64,000 nucleotides of DNA from JAJFJD01 sp965228695 (lineage in GTDB: Bacteria; Pseudomonadota; Alphaproteobacteria; UBA8366), in assembly GCA_965228695.1 (NCBI GenBank), contig CBDDIB010000002.1, positions 372,001-436,000 on the forward strand. Reading direction: 5' to 3'. Under the pieces are notes generated by a model. The model saw nothing but the letters and a program-made list of their open reading frames with translations. It was not told the DNA's origin and searched no databases. A program made the translations under genes and the position numbers. Of this stretch, positions 52,163 to 61,024 are shown piece after piece (position 1 is the stretch's first letter; every line of letters begins with the position of its first letter).

Positions 52163-52933
52163 ATGGAATTGGGTCTGGCAGGTAAAACCGCCCTAATCAC
52201 AGGAGCATCCCGGGGCATCGGCCGCGCGGTCGCCAAGGTCCTGGCCGCGGAAGGCTGCCACCTGCATTTGGCGGCCCGCACGGAAGCCGATCTGACCGCC
52301 GTCCGGAACGACATTTCGGCCGGCCGCAACATCAGCGTGACCCTGCATCCAGGCGACCTGTCCCACCCGGAGACCCAAACCCAACTCGCCGAGGCGACCC
52401 AGGGTATCGATATCCTGATCAACAATGCGGGCGCGATCCCGCGCGGCACGATCGACGAGATCGGCGATGCCCGATGGCGGGAGGCCTGGGACCTGAAGGT
52501 TTTCGGCTACATCGCGCTGTGCCGGGCCCACTATCCGGCGATGACGGCGCGGGGCGGCGGGGTCATCGTCAACATCATCGGGTCGGCCGGCGCCCGCCCG
52601 ACGGCGAGCTATGTCGCGGGCAGCGCCGGGAATGCCGGGCTGATGGGCCTCACCCAGGCGCTGGGGCGCGAGAGCCTGGACCACGGCGTCCGTGTGGTCG
52701 CGATCAATCCGGGACCGATCGAGACCGACCGGCTGGTCGAACTGCAACGCTATACCGCCGAAAAGAAATTCGGCGATCCGGAGCGCTGGCGCGAATTGTC
52801 GGCCGGACTGCCGGCGGGCCGGGCCGGCACACCCGAAGAGTGCGCCGACGCGGTCGCCTTCCTGGCCAGCCCGCGGGCGTCCTGGATCAACGGCGTCGTG
52901 CTGCAGGTGGATGGCGGCGGCCATCTGCGCTAG
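52163..52933 (+). CDS. SDR family protein lacking the catalytic lysine
   Basis: A 256-residue Rossmann protein. The NAD(P) motif is TGASRGIG (residues 13-20) and NNAG is at 87-90. The catalytic Tyr is Tyr150 (TASYVAGSAGN), but the residue four positions later is Ser154, not Lys, and the usual Asn in the helix before (W..AWDLKVFG) appears to be Lys112. It therefore lacks the ordinary Y-x-x-x-K site, although Ser141 is in place. AGGAAGGA precedes ATG 52163. It is the first of three plus-strand genes inserted between infC and rpmI. Confidence 0.88.
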   Translation: MELGLAGKTALITGASRGIGRAVAKVLAAEGCHLHLAARTEADLTAVRNDISAGRNISVTLHPGDLSHPETQTQLAEATQGIDILINNAGAIPRGTIDEIGDARWREAWDLKVFGYIALCRAHYPAMTARGGGVIVNIIGSAGARPTASYVAGSAGNAGLMGLTQALGRESLDHGVRVVAINPGPIETDRLVELQRYTAEKKFGDPERWRELSAGLPAGRAGTPEECADAVAFLASPRASWINGVVLQVDGGGHLR

Positions 52934-53000
52934 AAGACCCACCGTGGAATAAAGCCACCCGCCAAACCTAATCGAACGACCATTCAGGAGAGACACGACC

Positions 53001-53777
53001 ATGAGCGATTCCGGTGTCATCACCGAATATGAGGCCTGCGGCGACGGGCGCGTGGCGCGGGTCACGCTGCAGAACGCCAAACGGGCCAACTGCCTCAGCA
53101 CCCCGCTGATCAATGAGCTGCGCGACACCTTCCTCGCACTCGCGGACGACGACACGCTGCGGGTCGCCGTTCTGACCGGCGCCGGCGAGCGGTCCTTCAT
53201 CGCGGGGGCCGATCTCGACGAACTCGGCACCGCCGATCCGGACGCCGCGCGGGCCTTCATCACCGCGCTGCAGAAGATGCATCAAGCGATCCGCGACCTG
53301 CCGGTGCCGGTAATCGCGCGGATCAACGGCGCCTGCTTCGGCGCGGGCCTGGAAACCGCGGCGAGTTGCGATCTACGGATCGCGTCGGACAACGCCAAGC
53401 TGGGCATGCCGGAAGTCGTGATCGACATCCCGTCGGTGATCGAGGCCGCGTTGTTTCCCCGGCTGATCGGCTGGGGCCGGACGGCGTGGCTGCTCTATCG
53501 CGGCGACCCGATCGACGCTGCCACTGCCTTGGCCTGGGGTCTCGTCGAGAAAGTGACGAGCCCGGACACCCTGGACAACGCGGTCGACGAACTGGCCGGC
53601 GTGATCGGCCGCAACGGTGCGACCGGCATTCGCCTGCAGAAGAAGTTGATGCGGGACTGGGAGCAAATGTCGCTGGACGACGGCGTTGCCGCGGGGATCG
53701 AGTCCCTCACCGAAGCCTACAGGAGCGGCGATCCGACCGGCTACATCGCCGCCTATCGCCAAGAAAAATCAGTGTGA
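53001..53777 (+). CDS. enoyl-CoA hydratase/isomerase family protein
   Basis: A 258-residue crotonase-fold protein. The oxyanion-hole segments are FIAGADLDELG (early) and CFGAGLETAASCDLRIAS, and one catalytic acid region is at LGMPEVVIDIPSVIEA. The family hydrates or isomerises acyl-CoA thioesters. The start follows AGGAGAG. It is 67 bp downstream of the SDR gene and 35 bp upstream of the oxidase-like gene, so the three are probably one unit, perhaps handling an acyl-CoA intermediate. Substrate unknown. Confidence 0.9.
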   Translation: MSDSGVITEYEACGDGRVARVTLQNAKRANCLSTPLINELRDTFLALADDDTLRVAVLTGAGERSFIAGADLDELGTADPDAARAFITALQKMHQAIRDLPVPVIARINGACFGAGLETAASCDLRIASDNAKLGMPEVVIDIPSVIEAALFPRLIGWGRTAWLLYRGDPIDAATALAWGLVEKVTSPDTLDNAVDELAGVIGRNGATGIRLQKKLMRDWEQMSLDDGVAAGIESLTEAYRSGDPTGYIAAYRQEKSV

Positions 53778-53812
53778 TAGACTTGCCGAATCTAAAACGG
53801 GGGAAGCACCGA

Positions 53813-54430
53813 ATGCCCGATGATCGCGTAACGACGGAAAGCCAACTGCGGGAAACCTACAAGCAGCCCGCCGGCAACTCGGTCAAAAAGGAACTGGATC
53901 ACCTGGATAAGCATTGCCGCGCTTTCCTTAAATTGTCGCCGTTTTGCGTGCTCGCCACGGCGGACCCGGATGGCATGGTCGACGCCTCCCCGCGCGGGGA
54001 TCACCCCGGCTTCGTCCAGGCGGTGGACGAGCACACGGTGTTGCTGCCCGACCGGCCCGGCAACAACCGGCTCGATTCCCTGGGCAACATCGTCGATCAC
54101 CCGGAAGTCGGGATGCTGTTCATGGTTCCGGGGTTCAACGAGACATTGCGGATCAACGGCACGGCGGAAGTGCTGCGCGAGCCGGCGCTCTGTGAACACT
54201 TCGCGGTCGACGGAAAGCCCGCCCGGTCGGTCCTGCGCGTCCATGTGCGGGAAGTCTTTTTTCACTGCGCCAAGGCGTTCCTGCGCTCGCGGCTCTGGGA
54301 GGCCGACGCCCAGCAAGACCGAAAGAATTTTCCCACTTTCGGGACGATCCTCTCCGACCAGACGAAGGACGGCGAACCCGCCGAAATCGATGCCTTCATC
54401 GAGGAACGCAAGAAAACGCACATGTGGTGA
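53813..54430 (+). CDS. pyridoxamine 5'-phosphate oxidase-like flavin protein
   Basis: A 205-residue split-barrel protein. The FMN-binding pattern is FCVLATADPDGMVDASPRGD and later LPDRPGNNRLDSLGNIVDHP, the signature of the MSMEG_1061-type subgroup of the PPOX family. The C-terminal segment HVREVFFHCAKAFLRSRLW is also family-like. Members bind FMN or F420 and reduce or oxidise unknown substrates. GGGGGAAG precedes ATG 53813. It converges on infC, with stops 95 bp apart. Confidence 0.85.
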   Translation: MPDDRVTTESQLRETYKQPAGNSVKKELDHLDKHCRAFLKLSPFCVLATADPDGMVDASPRGDHPGFVQAVDEHTVLLPDRPGNNRLDSLGNIVDHPEVGMLFMVPGFNETLRINGTAEVLREPALCEHFAVDGKPARSVLRVHVREVFFHCAKAFLRSRLWEADAQQDRKNFPTFGTILSDQTKDGEPAEIDAFIEERKKTHMW

Positions 54431-54524
54431 CGCCGCCGGCACGCCTTCAGCGGCGCTAAAAACGCGGGTCGGAATTTCAGCGGCGTGGCATTCCGTCAGG
54501 AGCCGGCAGAAACCGGGCATCGCG

Positions 54525-55061
54525 TCAGCGCGGTGCGAGCACCATAATCATCTGACGGCCTTCCATCATCGGCATCTGCTCGACCTTGGCCATTTCCTCG
54601 GTCTCGGTACGAACGCGATCGAGCACCTTCATGCCCAGGTGCTGATGCACCATCTCGCGGCCACGGAACCGTAGGGTCACTTTGACCTTGTCGCCGTCTT
54701 CGAGAAAGCGGCGCATCGCCTTCATCTTCACGTCGTAGTCGTGCTGTTCGATGTTGGGCCGGAACTTGACCTCCTTCACATCGATCGTCTTTTGCTTTTT
54801 GCGCGCTTCGCTCTTTTTTTTCTGATTTTCGTATTTCAGCTTGCCGTAATCGAGAATCTTGCACACAGGCGGCGACACGTTCGGCGCGACCTCGACAAGA
54901 TCAAGCCCTACATCGGCGGCTTTGATAATGGCTTCCCGGGTCGCAACGACCCCAAGCTGATTTCCATCCTGATCAATAAGGCGGACTTCATCCACTCTGA
55001 TATCTTCGTTGACGCGTGGTCCTTCGCGGACCGGCGGCGCCGTCATTGGTCGTCTGGCTAT
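54525..55061 (-). CDS. infC: translation initiation factor IF-3, probable AUA start
   Basis: A 178-residue protein. The two IF3 domains are seen in RVNEDIRVDEVRLIDQDGN, VAPNVSPPVCKILDYGKLKY (first domain) and VKEVKFRPNIEQHDYDVKMK, VTLRFRGREM (second). Alphaproteobacterial IF3 starts (M)ARRP..APP...GPR; here that sequence begins with an ATA codon at 55059-55061. GAAGAGG (55070-55076) stands eight bases before it. ATG 55046 would cut the conserved start and lacks a site, and GTG 55103 would add an extension. Rare start codons on infC are the basis of IF3 autoregulation in E. coli. Confidence 0.95.
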   Translation of the reverse strand: MARRPMTAPPVREGPRVNEDIRVDEVRLIDQDGNQLGVVATREAIIKAADVGLDLVEVAPNVSPPVCKILDYGKLKYENQKKKSEARKKQKTIDVKEVKFRPNIEQHDYDVKMKAMRRFLEDGDKVKVTLRFRGREMVHQHLGMKVLDRVRTETEEMAKVEQMPMMEGRQMIMVLAPR

Positions 55062-55069
55062 AGAACCAT

Positions 55070-55076
55070 CCTCTTC
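55070..55076 (-). promoter_or_regulatory. ribosome binding site supporting an AUA start of infC
   Basis: Read on the minus strand, GAAGAGG is followed by eight bases and then ATA-GCC-AGA-CGA, which encodes the conserved (M)ARR start of IF3. The ATG 15 bases further on has no such site. Confidence 0.65.
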
Positions 55077-55126
55077 GTTGTTGACGATATATAGCGGAAC
55101 CACCCGTCCCGCTTCAGCCTGCCAAT

Positions 55127-57079
55127 CTAACCGCTCGGCAGTACCGATTCCTTAACAAGTCTATGAATTGCTTCATCGAGCGCAAGAATTTCTTGCTGTT
55201 TTCCGCCCAGCCGCCGCACCGCGACGGTCTTTTCGTCGGCCTCGCGGTTGCCGACGACGAATATGGCGGGGATTTTCGCGTGGGAATGCTCTCTCACTTT
55301 ATAGTTAATTTTCTCGTTCCGCGTATCGATCTCCACCCGCAATCCCGCTTCCACACAGGCTTTGCGGACTTCCTCCGCATAACCGTCGGCATCGTTGGTG
55401 ATCGTGGCGATGACCGCTTGAACCGGCGCAAGCCACATCGGCATGCGGCCGGCGTAATGTTCGATCAACACGCCGAGGAACCGCTCGAACGAGCCCAAAA
55501 TCGCCCGATGCAGCATCACCGGTCGGTGCCTTTGGCCATCTTCGCCCACGTAACTCGCATCCAGACGCTCCGGCAGCACGAAATCGACCTGCAGCGTGCC
55601 GCACTGCCAGTCCCGCCCAATCGTGTCGCGCAGCACGAATTCCAGCTTCGGTCCGTAGAAAGCGCCTTCGCCGGGATTAAGCGAGTAATCCAGGCCGGCG
55701 GCCTCGGTGGCCTCCTTCAACGCGGCTTCGGCCTTGTCCCAGACCGCATCCTCGCCGGCGCGCACTTCGGGCCGGTCGGAGAATTTCACCACCACCTCAT
55801 CGAAACCGAAATCCTTGTAAATCGACGTCAGTAGCTCGCAGAAGGCCTGCGTCTCGCTGACGATCTGATCCTCGGTGCAGAAGATGTGCGCGTCGTCCTG
55901 GGTAAAGGCCCGCACGCGCATCAGACCGTGCAGCGCGCCCGACGGCTCGTTGCGGTGGCAGGACCCGAACTCGGCCATGCGGATCGGCAAATCGCGATAA
56001 CTCTTCAACCCTTGCCGGAAAATCTGCACGTGACAAGGGCAGTTCATCGGTTTCAGGGCGAGCGTCCGGTCGCCTTCGTCTTCCGCCGTGAACATGTGCT
56101 CGCGGAACTTCTCCCAATGCCCGGACTCTTCCCAGAGCGTGCGGTCGACGAGCTGCGGCGTCTTCACCTCCTCGTACCCGGCCTTCTCGAGCCGTTTCCG
56201 CATGTAGGATTCGGCGGTGCGGTAGAGGGTCCAGCCCTTCGGATGCCAGAAGATGCTGCCGACCGCTTCCTCCTGGATGTGGAACAGGTCCATCTCCCGG
56301 CCGAGCCGGCGATGGTCGCGCTTTTCCGCTTCTTCCAGGCGCCGCAGATAGGCCTTGAGTTCCTTGTCGGTCCGCCAGCAGGTGCCGTAGATGCGCTGAA
56401 GCTGCGGGTTGTTCGCGTCGCCGCGCCAATAGGCCCCGGCCAGCTTCATCAGCTTGAAGGATTTGCCGAGCTTCCCGGTGGAGGCGAGATGCGGCCCGGT
56501 GCACAGGTCGAGCCAATCGCCCTGCCGGTAGATCGAGATATCCTCGTCCTCCGGCAGCGTGCCCACATGCTCCGCCTTGAAGCGCTCGCCGATCTTCTCG
56601 AAATGCGCGACCGCATCCGCCCGGTCCCAGACCTCGCGCGTGATCGCCTCGTCCCGGTCGACGATCTCGGCCATGCGCTTCTCGATCGCCGCGAAGTCAT
56701 CCGGCGTGAACGGCTCCTCGCGATGGAAGTCGTAGTAGAACCCGTCCTCTATCGCCGGGCCGAACGTGATCTGCGTGCCGGGGAACAGTTCCTGTACCGC
56801 CTCTGCAAGGACATGCGCACAGTCGTGGCGCAGCACTTCCAGCGCGTCCTCGCTATCGCGGGTCACGATCTCGAGCGCGGCGTCGCGGGTGATCTCATGG
56901 GACAGGTCGCGTAATTCGCCGTCCACCTTGACCACGAGCGCCGCCTTCGCCAATCCGGGTCCGATATCGGCGGCGACCTGACCGCCGGTCACGGCGCCGT
57001 CATACGTTCGCACGCTGCCGTCCGGCAACGTGATGGCGACCTGACCGTTCGCGGATCCCGAGGGGGCACTTTCCGACAT
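55127..57079 (-). CDS. thrS: threonine-tRNA ligase
   Basis: A 650-residue protein with the N-terminal TGS domain (VAITLPDGSVRTYDGAVTGG), the editing domain (HDCAHVLAEAVQELFPGTQI, with HxxxH-type zinc ligands and later SAD motif), the class II core (MNCPCHVQIFRQ, PIRMAEFGSCHRNEPSGALH) and the anticodon domain ending EAIHRLVKE. Length is normal. infC follows on the same strand after 65 bp, the classical order. The start ATG 57079 gives the expected N-terminus. Confidence 0.97.
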   Translation of the reverse strand: MSESAPSGSANGQVAITLPDGSVRTYDGAVTGGQVAADIGPGLAKAALVVKVDGELRDLSHEITRDAALEIVTRDSEDALEVLRHDCAHVLAEAVQELFPGTQITFGPAIEDGFYYDFHREEPFTPDDFAAIEKRMAEIVDRDEAITREVWDRADAVAHFEKIGERFKAEHVGTLPEDEDISIYRQGDWLDLCTGPHLASTGKLGKSFKLMKLAGAYWRGDANNPQLQRIYGTCWRTDKELKAYLRRLEEAEKRDHRRLGREMDLFHIQEEAVGSIFWHPKGWTLYRTAESYMRKRLEKAGYEEVKTPQLVDRTLWEESGHWEKFREHMFTAEDEGDRTLALKPMNCPCHVQIFRQGLKSYRDLPIRMAEFGSCHRNEPSGALHGLMRVRAFTQDDAHIFCTEDQIVSETQAFCELLTSIYKDFGFDEVVVKFSDRPEVRAGEDAVWDKAEAALKEATEAAGLDYSLNPGEGAFYGPKLEFVLRDTIGRDWQCGTLQVDFVLPERLDASYVGEDGQRHRPVMLHRAILGSFERFLGVLIEHYAGRMPMWLAPVQAVIATITNDADGYAEEVRKACVEAGLRVEIDTRNEKINYKVREHSHAKIPAIFVVGNREADEKTVAVRRLGGKQQEILALDEAIHRLVKESVLPSG

Positions 57080-57134
57080 CGTAATTCCTGTTTCAAAATC
57101 AATGCGCCCGCCGTCGCGCGGGCAGGTTCACCGT

Positions 57135-58055
57135 TTAACCCAAGCGCAGGGCGGCTTCAACCTCATCGACGTCCAGACCGTCCAGCGACGGCCGGTGCAG
57201 AATCGTGACGTCCGGCCCGCGCTGGGCGCAAAGCGCCGGGTCCGAGGCGTTCGAGAAAAGCACGACCGAGCGGCATCCGACCGCCGCCGCGATATGCATC
57301 GGCCCGGTATCGTTACCGACCGCCGCCACGGCCCGGCGCGCCAGACCGCCCAATTCCAACAGCGACGTGCGGCCGATCAGGCTTTGAACCTCCGGGCAAT
57401 CCTGTAGAATTTCGTCCGCCGCCGCTGCGTCCTCCGGCCCGCCGACGATCACCGGCTGCATCCCCTGCGCCGTCAATCGGCGCGCCAACGCGGCGTACCG
57501 GCCAACGGGCCAGCGCTTCGCCGGCCGGTGGGCAGCACCGCCGGGCGCCAGCAGCACGAACCGGCCCTCGACGCCGAGCGCGTCCACCGGCGCATCGAAC
57601 CAGGCGAGATCGGGCGCGGGTACAGAGGTGATCCCGGCCGCCGCCAGCTGCTCGGCCTGCCGGTCGATCGTGTGCATATGGTCGCGCTCGGGGTCGGCAT
57701 GCGGATGCGAGCAGCCCGCGGCGATCCCCGACCATTCCGGCCGCGCGCCGGTCATCAGACGAAAGTACCAGCCCGACCGGTCCGAGGTCTGCAGGTCATA
57801 GACCCGGCGGAATCCGGCATCGATCAGCTTCCGGCGGAATGCCATATGCCGCCCGAGCGCGAATGCCGGCGCCCGGTCGTCGACCCAGACGGCGTCGACA
57901 TACCCGCTCGCCTCGGCCAATGGCACGTAGAGCGGCGTCGTCAAAAGCGTGATCCGGGCCTCCGCATGATGACGCCGGATTGCCTGCAACGGGCCAAGGG
58001 CCTGGACGAAATCGCCCAGCGCGCCGAGCTTTATGACAAGAAGGTTTTCCGCCAC
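57135..58055 (-). CDS. glycosyltransferase family 9 (heptosyltransferase-like)
   Basis: A 306-residue protein. It begins LLVIKLGALGDFVQALGPLQ, the GT9 signature; later LLAPGGAAHRPAKRWPVGRY and VGNDTGPMHIAAAVG are the donor-binding segments of heptosyltransferases. It presumably adds ADP-heptose or a similar sugar to lipopolysaccharide core at the inner membrane. The stop of the upstream GT4 gene lies 4 bp away, so the two glycosyltransferases are one unit, likely for cell-surface polysaccharide. Confidence 0.9.
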   Translation of the reverse strand: MAENLLVIKLGALGDFVQALGPLQAIRRHHAEARITLLTTPLYVPLAEASGYVDAVWVDDRAPAFALGRHMAFRRKLIDAGFRRVYDLQTSDRSGWYFRLMTGARPEWSGIAAGCSHPHADPERDHMHTIDRQAEQLAAAGITSVPAPDLAWFDAPVDALGVEGRFVLLAPGGAAHRPAKRWPVGRYAALARRLTAQGMQPVIVGGPEDAAAADEILQDCPEVQSLIGRTSLLELGGLARRAVAAVGNDTGPMHIAAAVGCRSVVLFSNASDPALCAQRGPDVTILHRPSLDGLDVDEVEAALRLG

Positions 58056-58059
58056 CGCG

Positions 58060-59256
58060 TCACGCCACGGCGCGGGCCTGTTCGACCGCCATTTCCGACA
58101 GCAATTCTCGGTAAACGTCGAGCGTCTTCATGCACATCAGTTCGGTCGAAAAGTTTTCCTGCACGTTCCGGATCGCATTGTCCGCCAGGATCTCTCGCTG
58201 CCCGGTTTCCAGCGACAGGGCATGGTCGAGCGCCACCGCAAGCGACGCCGCGTCGCCGGGCTCGAACAGCCAGCCGGTCTCATCGGGAATTACGAGCTCC
58301 CGGCTCGCGCCATGCGCCGCCGACACGATGGGTTTGCCCATCGCCTGCGCCTCGACCATGACCCGGCCGAACGCCTCGGGGTCGGTGGAGGCGGAAACCA
58401 CGACATCGGCCAACATATATGCGGCGGGCATGTCCGTGCAGTCGCCGACGAAATGGACCAGACTTTCAAGACCCTTCGCCTCGACCTGGCGTTCCAGCTC
58501 CCGCCGATAGCTGCCGCCGCCCCTGTCCTCGCCCACGATCAGGCATCGCACGTTCTGATCGCCGAGACGGCCGAGCGCGTCGATCAGCAGGGCCTGGCCC
58601 TTCCATCGCGTCAACCGGCCGGGCAACATGACCACCGGCACATCGTCCGGCAGGCGCCAGTCCGTCGCGAGCTTGATGACCCGCGCCGCCGGCACGATGC
58701 GCGGGTCGAAATGGCGCAGGTCCGCGCCGCGGTGAATCACCCGAACGCGCCGTTTTTCGGCCTTGTAGTGTTTGTCGATGTGGTCGGCGATGAAGCGCGA
58801 GATCGCGATGACCCGGTCGCCCTTGGTCATCACGGAATTGTAAAGCCTCTTGATCGGCGTCCGGAAATTATAAGTGCCGTGGAAGGTGGTCACGAAACGG
58901 GCGCCGGTCCGGCGGCAGGCGTAATACGCCGACCACGCGGGGGCTCGGCTGCGCGCATGCACGATATCGACCCCTTCCGCCGCGATGAGCGCGGAGAGGG
59001 CATCCACATTCGCATGTATGATCAGCGGATTCTTGGAATGCAGCGGCAGCGCGAAATGCTCCGCGCCGATGCGCTGCAGATCATGTTCCATGCGACCGCC
59101 GCGCGATGCCACCAAAGCCCGTCCCCCGGCCTCGACGATTGCCTCGGCGATATCGACGGTGCCGCGCTCGACGCCGCCGGTGTTCAGTTCCGGCAGAACC
59201 TGCAGAACCACGGGCGCACGCGTCGCGGCGGCACTGGTCTCCAGATTGTCGGCCAT
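58060..59256 (-). CDS. glycosyltransferase family 4
   Basis: A 398-residue GT-B glycosyltransferase. The N-terminal VLQVLPELNTGGVERGTVDI and the C-terminal PGRLTRWKGQALLIDAL and STDPEAFGRVMVEAQAMGKP (EX7E) segments are typical. It transfers an activated sugar to a lipid or polysaccharide acceptor. GGAGG lies seven bases before ATG 59256. It is the first gene of the pair with GT9, and is divergent from the alpha/beta hydrolase across 52 bp. Confidence 0.9.
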   Translation of the reverse strand: MADNLETSAAATRAPVVLQVLPELNTGGVERGTVDIAEAIVEAGGRALVASRGGRMEHDLQRIGAEHFALPLHSKNPLIIHANVDALSALIAAEGVDIVHARSRAPAWSAYYACRRTGARFVTTFHGTYNFRTPIKRLYNSVMTKGDRVIAISRFIADHIDKHYKAEKRRVRVIHRGADLRHFDPRIVPAARVIKLATDWRLPDDVPVVMLPGRLTRWKGQALLIDALGRLGDQNVRCLIVGEDRGGGSYRRELERQVEAKGLESLVHFVGDCTDMPAAYMLADVVVSASTDPEAFGRVMVEAQAMGKPIVSAAHGASRELVIPDETGWLFEPGDAASLAVALDHALSLETGQREILADNAIRNVQENFSTELMCMKTLDVYRELLSEMAVEQARAVA

Positions 59257-59308
59257 GATACGGTTCCTCCGGCAGCCGCAACGGGCATGCAAGGAAAGGA
59301 CATATCGC

Positions 59309-60070
59309 TTGACGCGACAAGCGGCAACTCTGCAGCGCGGGAAAGAAGTCTCGATCGCGTATCATCACACGCCGGGCCAAACCCCCGGCGTGTTGTTCTG
59401 TACGGGTTTCAAGTCGGATATGACCGGGTCGAAGGCGCTGGCGCTGGAAGCCTTTTGCCGCGACAACGGGCAGCAATTCACCCGTTTCGACTATCAAGGC
59501 CACGGCGAGTCGTCCGGCCGGTTCGAGGACGGCACGATCGGCGAATGGCTGGCCGACACCCTTGCCGTGGTGGACGAGATCACCGAGGGGCCGCTGATCA
59601 TCGTCGGGTCGTCGATGGGCGGCTGGATCGGACTGCTGACCGCCCGCGCGCGCCCGGATCGGGTGAAGGGCTTCGTCGGCATCGCGACGGCGATCGATTT
59701 CGTCCGGCGCATCTGGGACGGCATCGACGACGCCACGCGCCGATTGTTGGAAACCGAGGGTGTGTGGATGCGCCCGTCCGAATACGATCCCGACGGCTAC
59801 CCCATCACGCTGACGCTGCTGGAGGAGGGCCGCAATCATCTGTTGTTGCCCGGCCCGATCGAATTCGACGGCGTGGTGCGCCTGCTGCACGGCCAACTCG
59901 ACGACGCCGTGCCGTGGCGCGGCTCGCTGGATATCGCCGAAGCCCTGACAAGCACCGACGTGGCGGTAACCTGCATCAAGGATGCCGGCCACCGGCTGTC
60001 GCGCGACCAGGACGTCGCCCGAATCCTCGCCGCGACGGCAGAGATAACGGAATCCCTGCGGCAAGGCTAA
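59309..60070 (+). CDS. alpha/beta hydrolase
   Basis: A 253-residue protein from TTG 59309, eight bases after AAGGAAAGGA; no ATG fits. The nucleophile elbow is VGSSMGGWIGL (Ser), the acid is in HGQLDDAVPW and the His in KDAGHRLSRDQD, so the catalytic triad is complete. RFDYQGHGESSGRF is the oxyanion-loop region. The closest general type is the ABHD10-like thioesterase/hydrolase. Substrate unknown. Its end overlaps the convergent epimerase gene by four bases (60067-60070). Confidence 0.87.
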   Translation: MTRQAATLQRGKEVSIAYHHTPGQTPGVLFCTGFKSDMTGSKALALEAFCRDNGQQFTRFDYQGHGESSGRFEDGTIGEWLADTLAVVDEITEGPLIIVGSSMGGWIGLLTARARPDRVKGFVGIATAIDFVRRIWDGIDDATRRLLETEGVWMRPSEYDPDGYPITLTLLEEGRNHLLLPGPIEFDGVVRLLHGQLDDAVPWRGSLDIAEALTSTDVAVTCIKDAGHRLSRDQDVARILAATAEITESLRQG

Positions 60071-60942
60071 GGCGTCAACAGACCGCACAATCCTTCACGG
60101 TAATTGGGCCATTTCAGCGTCACGCCCAGTTCCTCTTTGAGGCGTGCGTTCGAAACGCGCTTGTTGTCGCGATAGAAGCTTTGCCCCATCGGCGACAGCT
60201 CGGCCTGCTCGAAGGGAATTTCCGGCGGCGGGTCGACGCCGAGCAGATCGCAGGCGAAGGCGATCACATCCTGCGGCGGGGCGGCCTCGTCATCGCACAG
60301 ATTATACGCGGCACCGGGATCGGGCGCCGCCATCGACGCCCGCAACACCTGTACGATGTCGTCGCGATGGATGCGGCTGAAAACCTGCCCCGGCTTGACG
60401 ACGCGCCGGGCGCGGCCGGACCGCACGGTTTCCAGGGCATTGCGGCCGGGGCCGTAAATTCCGGCGAGCCGGAACAAATGCATCGGAATGCCGTGAACGT
60501 GCGCCAGGTCGAGCCACCCGTCCTCCGCCCGAACGCGGCGCTCGCCGCGCGTGCCGGACGGCTGCCGGTCCGAGGTTTCATCGACCCAATCGCCGCCGCG
60601 ATCGCCGTAAACCCCGGTCGTCGACAAATAGCCGGCCCATTCAATATCGGTGCAGCCCGCAATATCCGAACCGTGCACGTCCAAGGCCGCATCCCCTTCG
60701 GCATCCGGCGGCACCGACAAAAGCAGATGCGTGGTCCCGGCCAACGCCGCCCGCGGGTCGGCCATCGGCTGCGCCCGGTCGAAGACGAAAGCGTCGATGC
60801 CGTCGGCCTTTAACGCGGCTTTTTTCTCTTCGCTGCGGCAGGTGCCGGCCACGGCCCAGCCCTCGGCCCGAACCGTGTCGGCGAGCGCGCGCGCCGAATA
60901 TCCAAGTCCGAAACAGAAAAGCCGCCGCTGTGTGTCTGGCAT
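60067..60942 (-). CDS. NAD(P)-dependent epimerase/dehydratase-like protein (YeeZ-type)
   Basis: A 291-residue extended SDR. The dinucleotide motif is FCFGLGYSARALADTV, then YLSTTGVYGDRGGDWVDE carries the Ser/Tyr region of the site, with IYGPGRNALE and RIHRDDIVQVL typical of YeeZ-like proteins. The usual Y-x-x-x-K is not clear. It may be a regulatory NAD sensor or a reductase; YeeZ has no assigned reaction. It is divergent from the TPR protein at 61025 across 82 bp. Confidence 0.82.
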   Translation of the reverse strand: MPDTQRRLFCFGLGYSARALADTVRAEGWAVAGTCRSEEKKAALKADGIDAFVFDRAQPMADPRAALAGTTHLLLSVPPDAEGDAALDVHGSDIAGCTDIEWAGYLSTTGVYGDRGGDWVDETSDRQPSGTRGERRVRAEDGWLDLAHVHGIPMHLFRLAGIYGPGRNALETVRSGRARRVVKPGQVFSRIHRDDIVQVLRASMAAPDPGAAYNLCDDEAAPPQDVIAFACDLLGVDPPPEIPFEQAELSPMGQSFYRDNKRVSNARLKEELGVTLKWPNYREGLCGLLTP

Positions 60943-61024
60943 TCGGGGTTTCGCCGTTTTCCAGGGTTGATCCGTTGCCGGGTAGGGACGACCTTACGGG
61001 AAGCCGAAGCAGTGAGACAAGACG

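Noticed and set aside
54431..54455. CGCCGC/GCGGCG hairpin after the PPOX-like gene
   Set aside because: Only six base pairs with a long loop and an A tract rather than T on the plus strand; too weak to list as a terminator.
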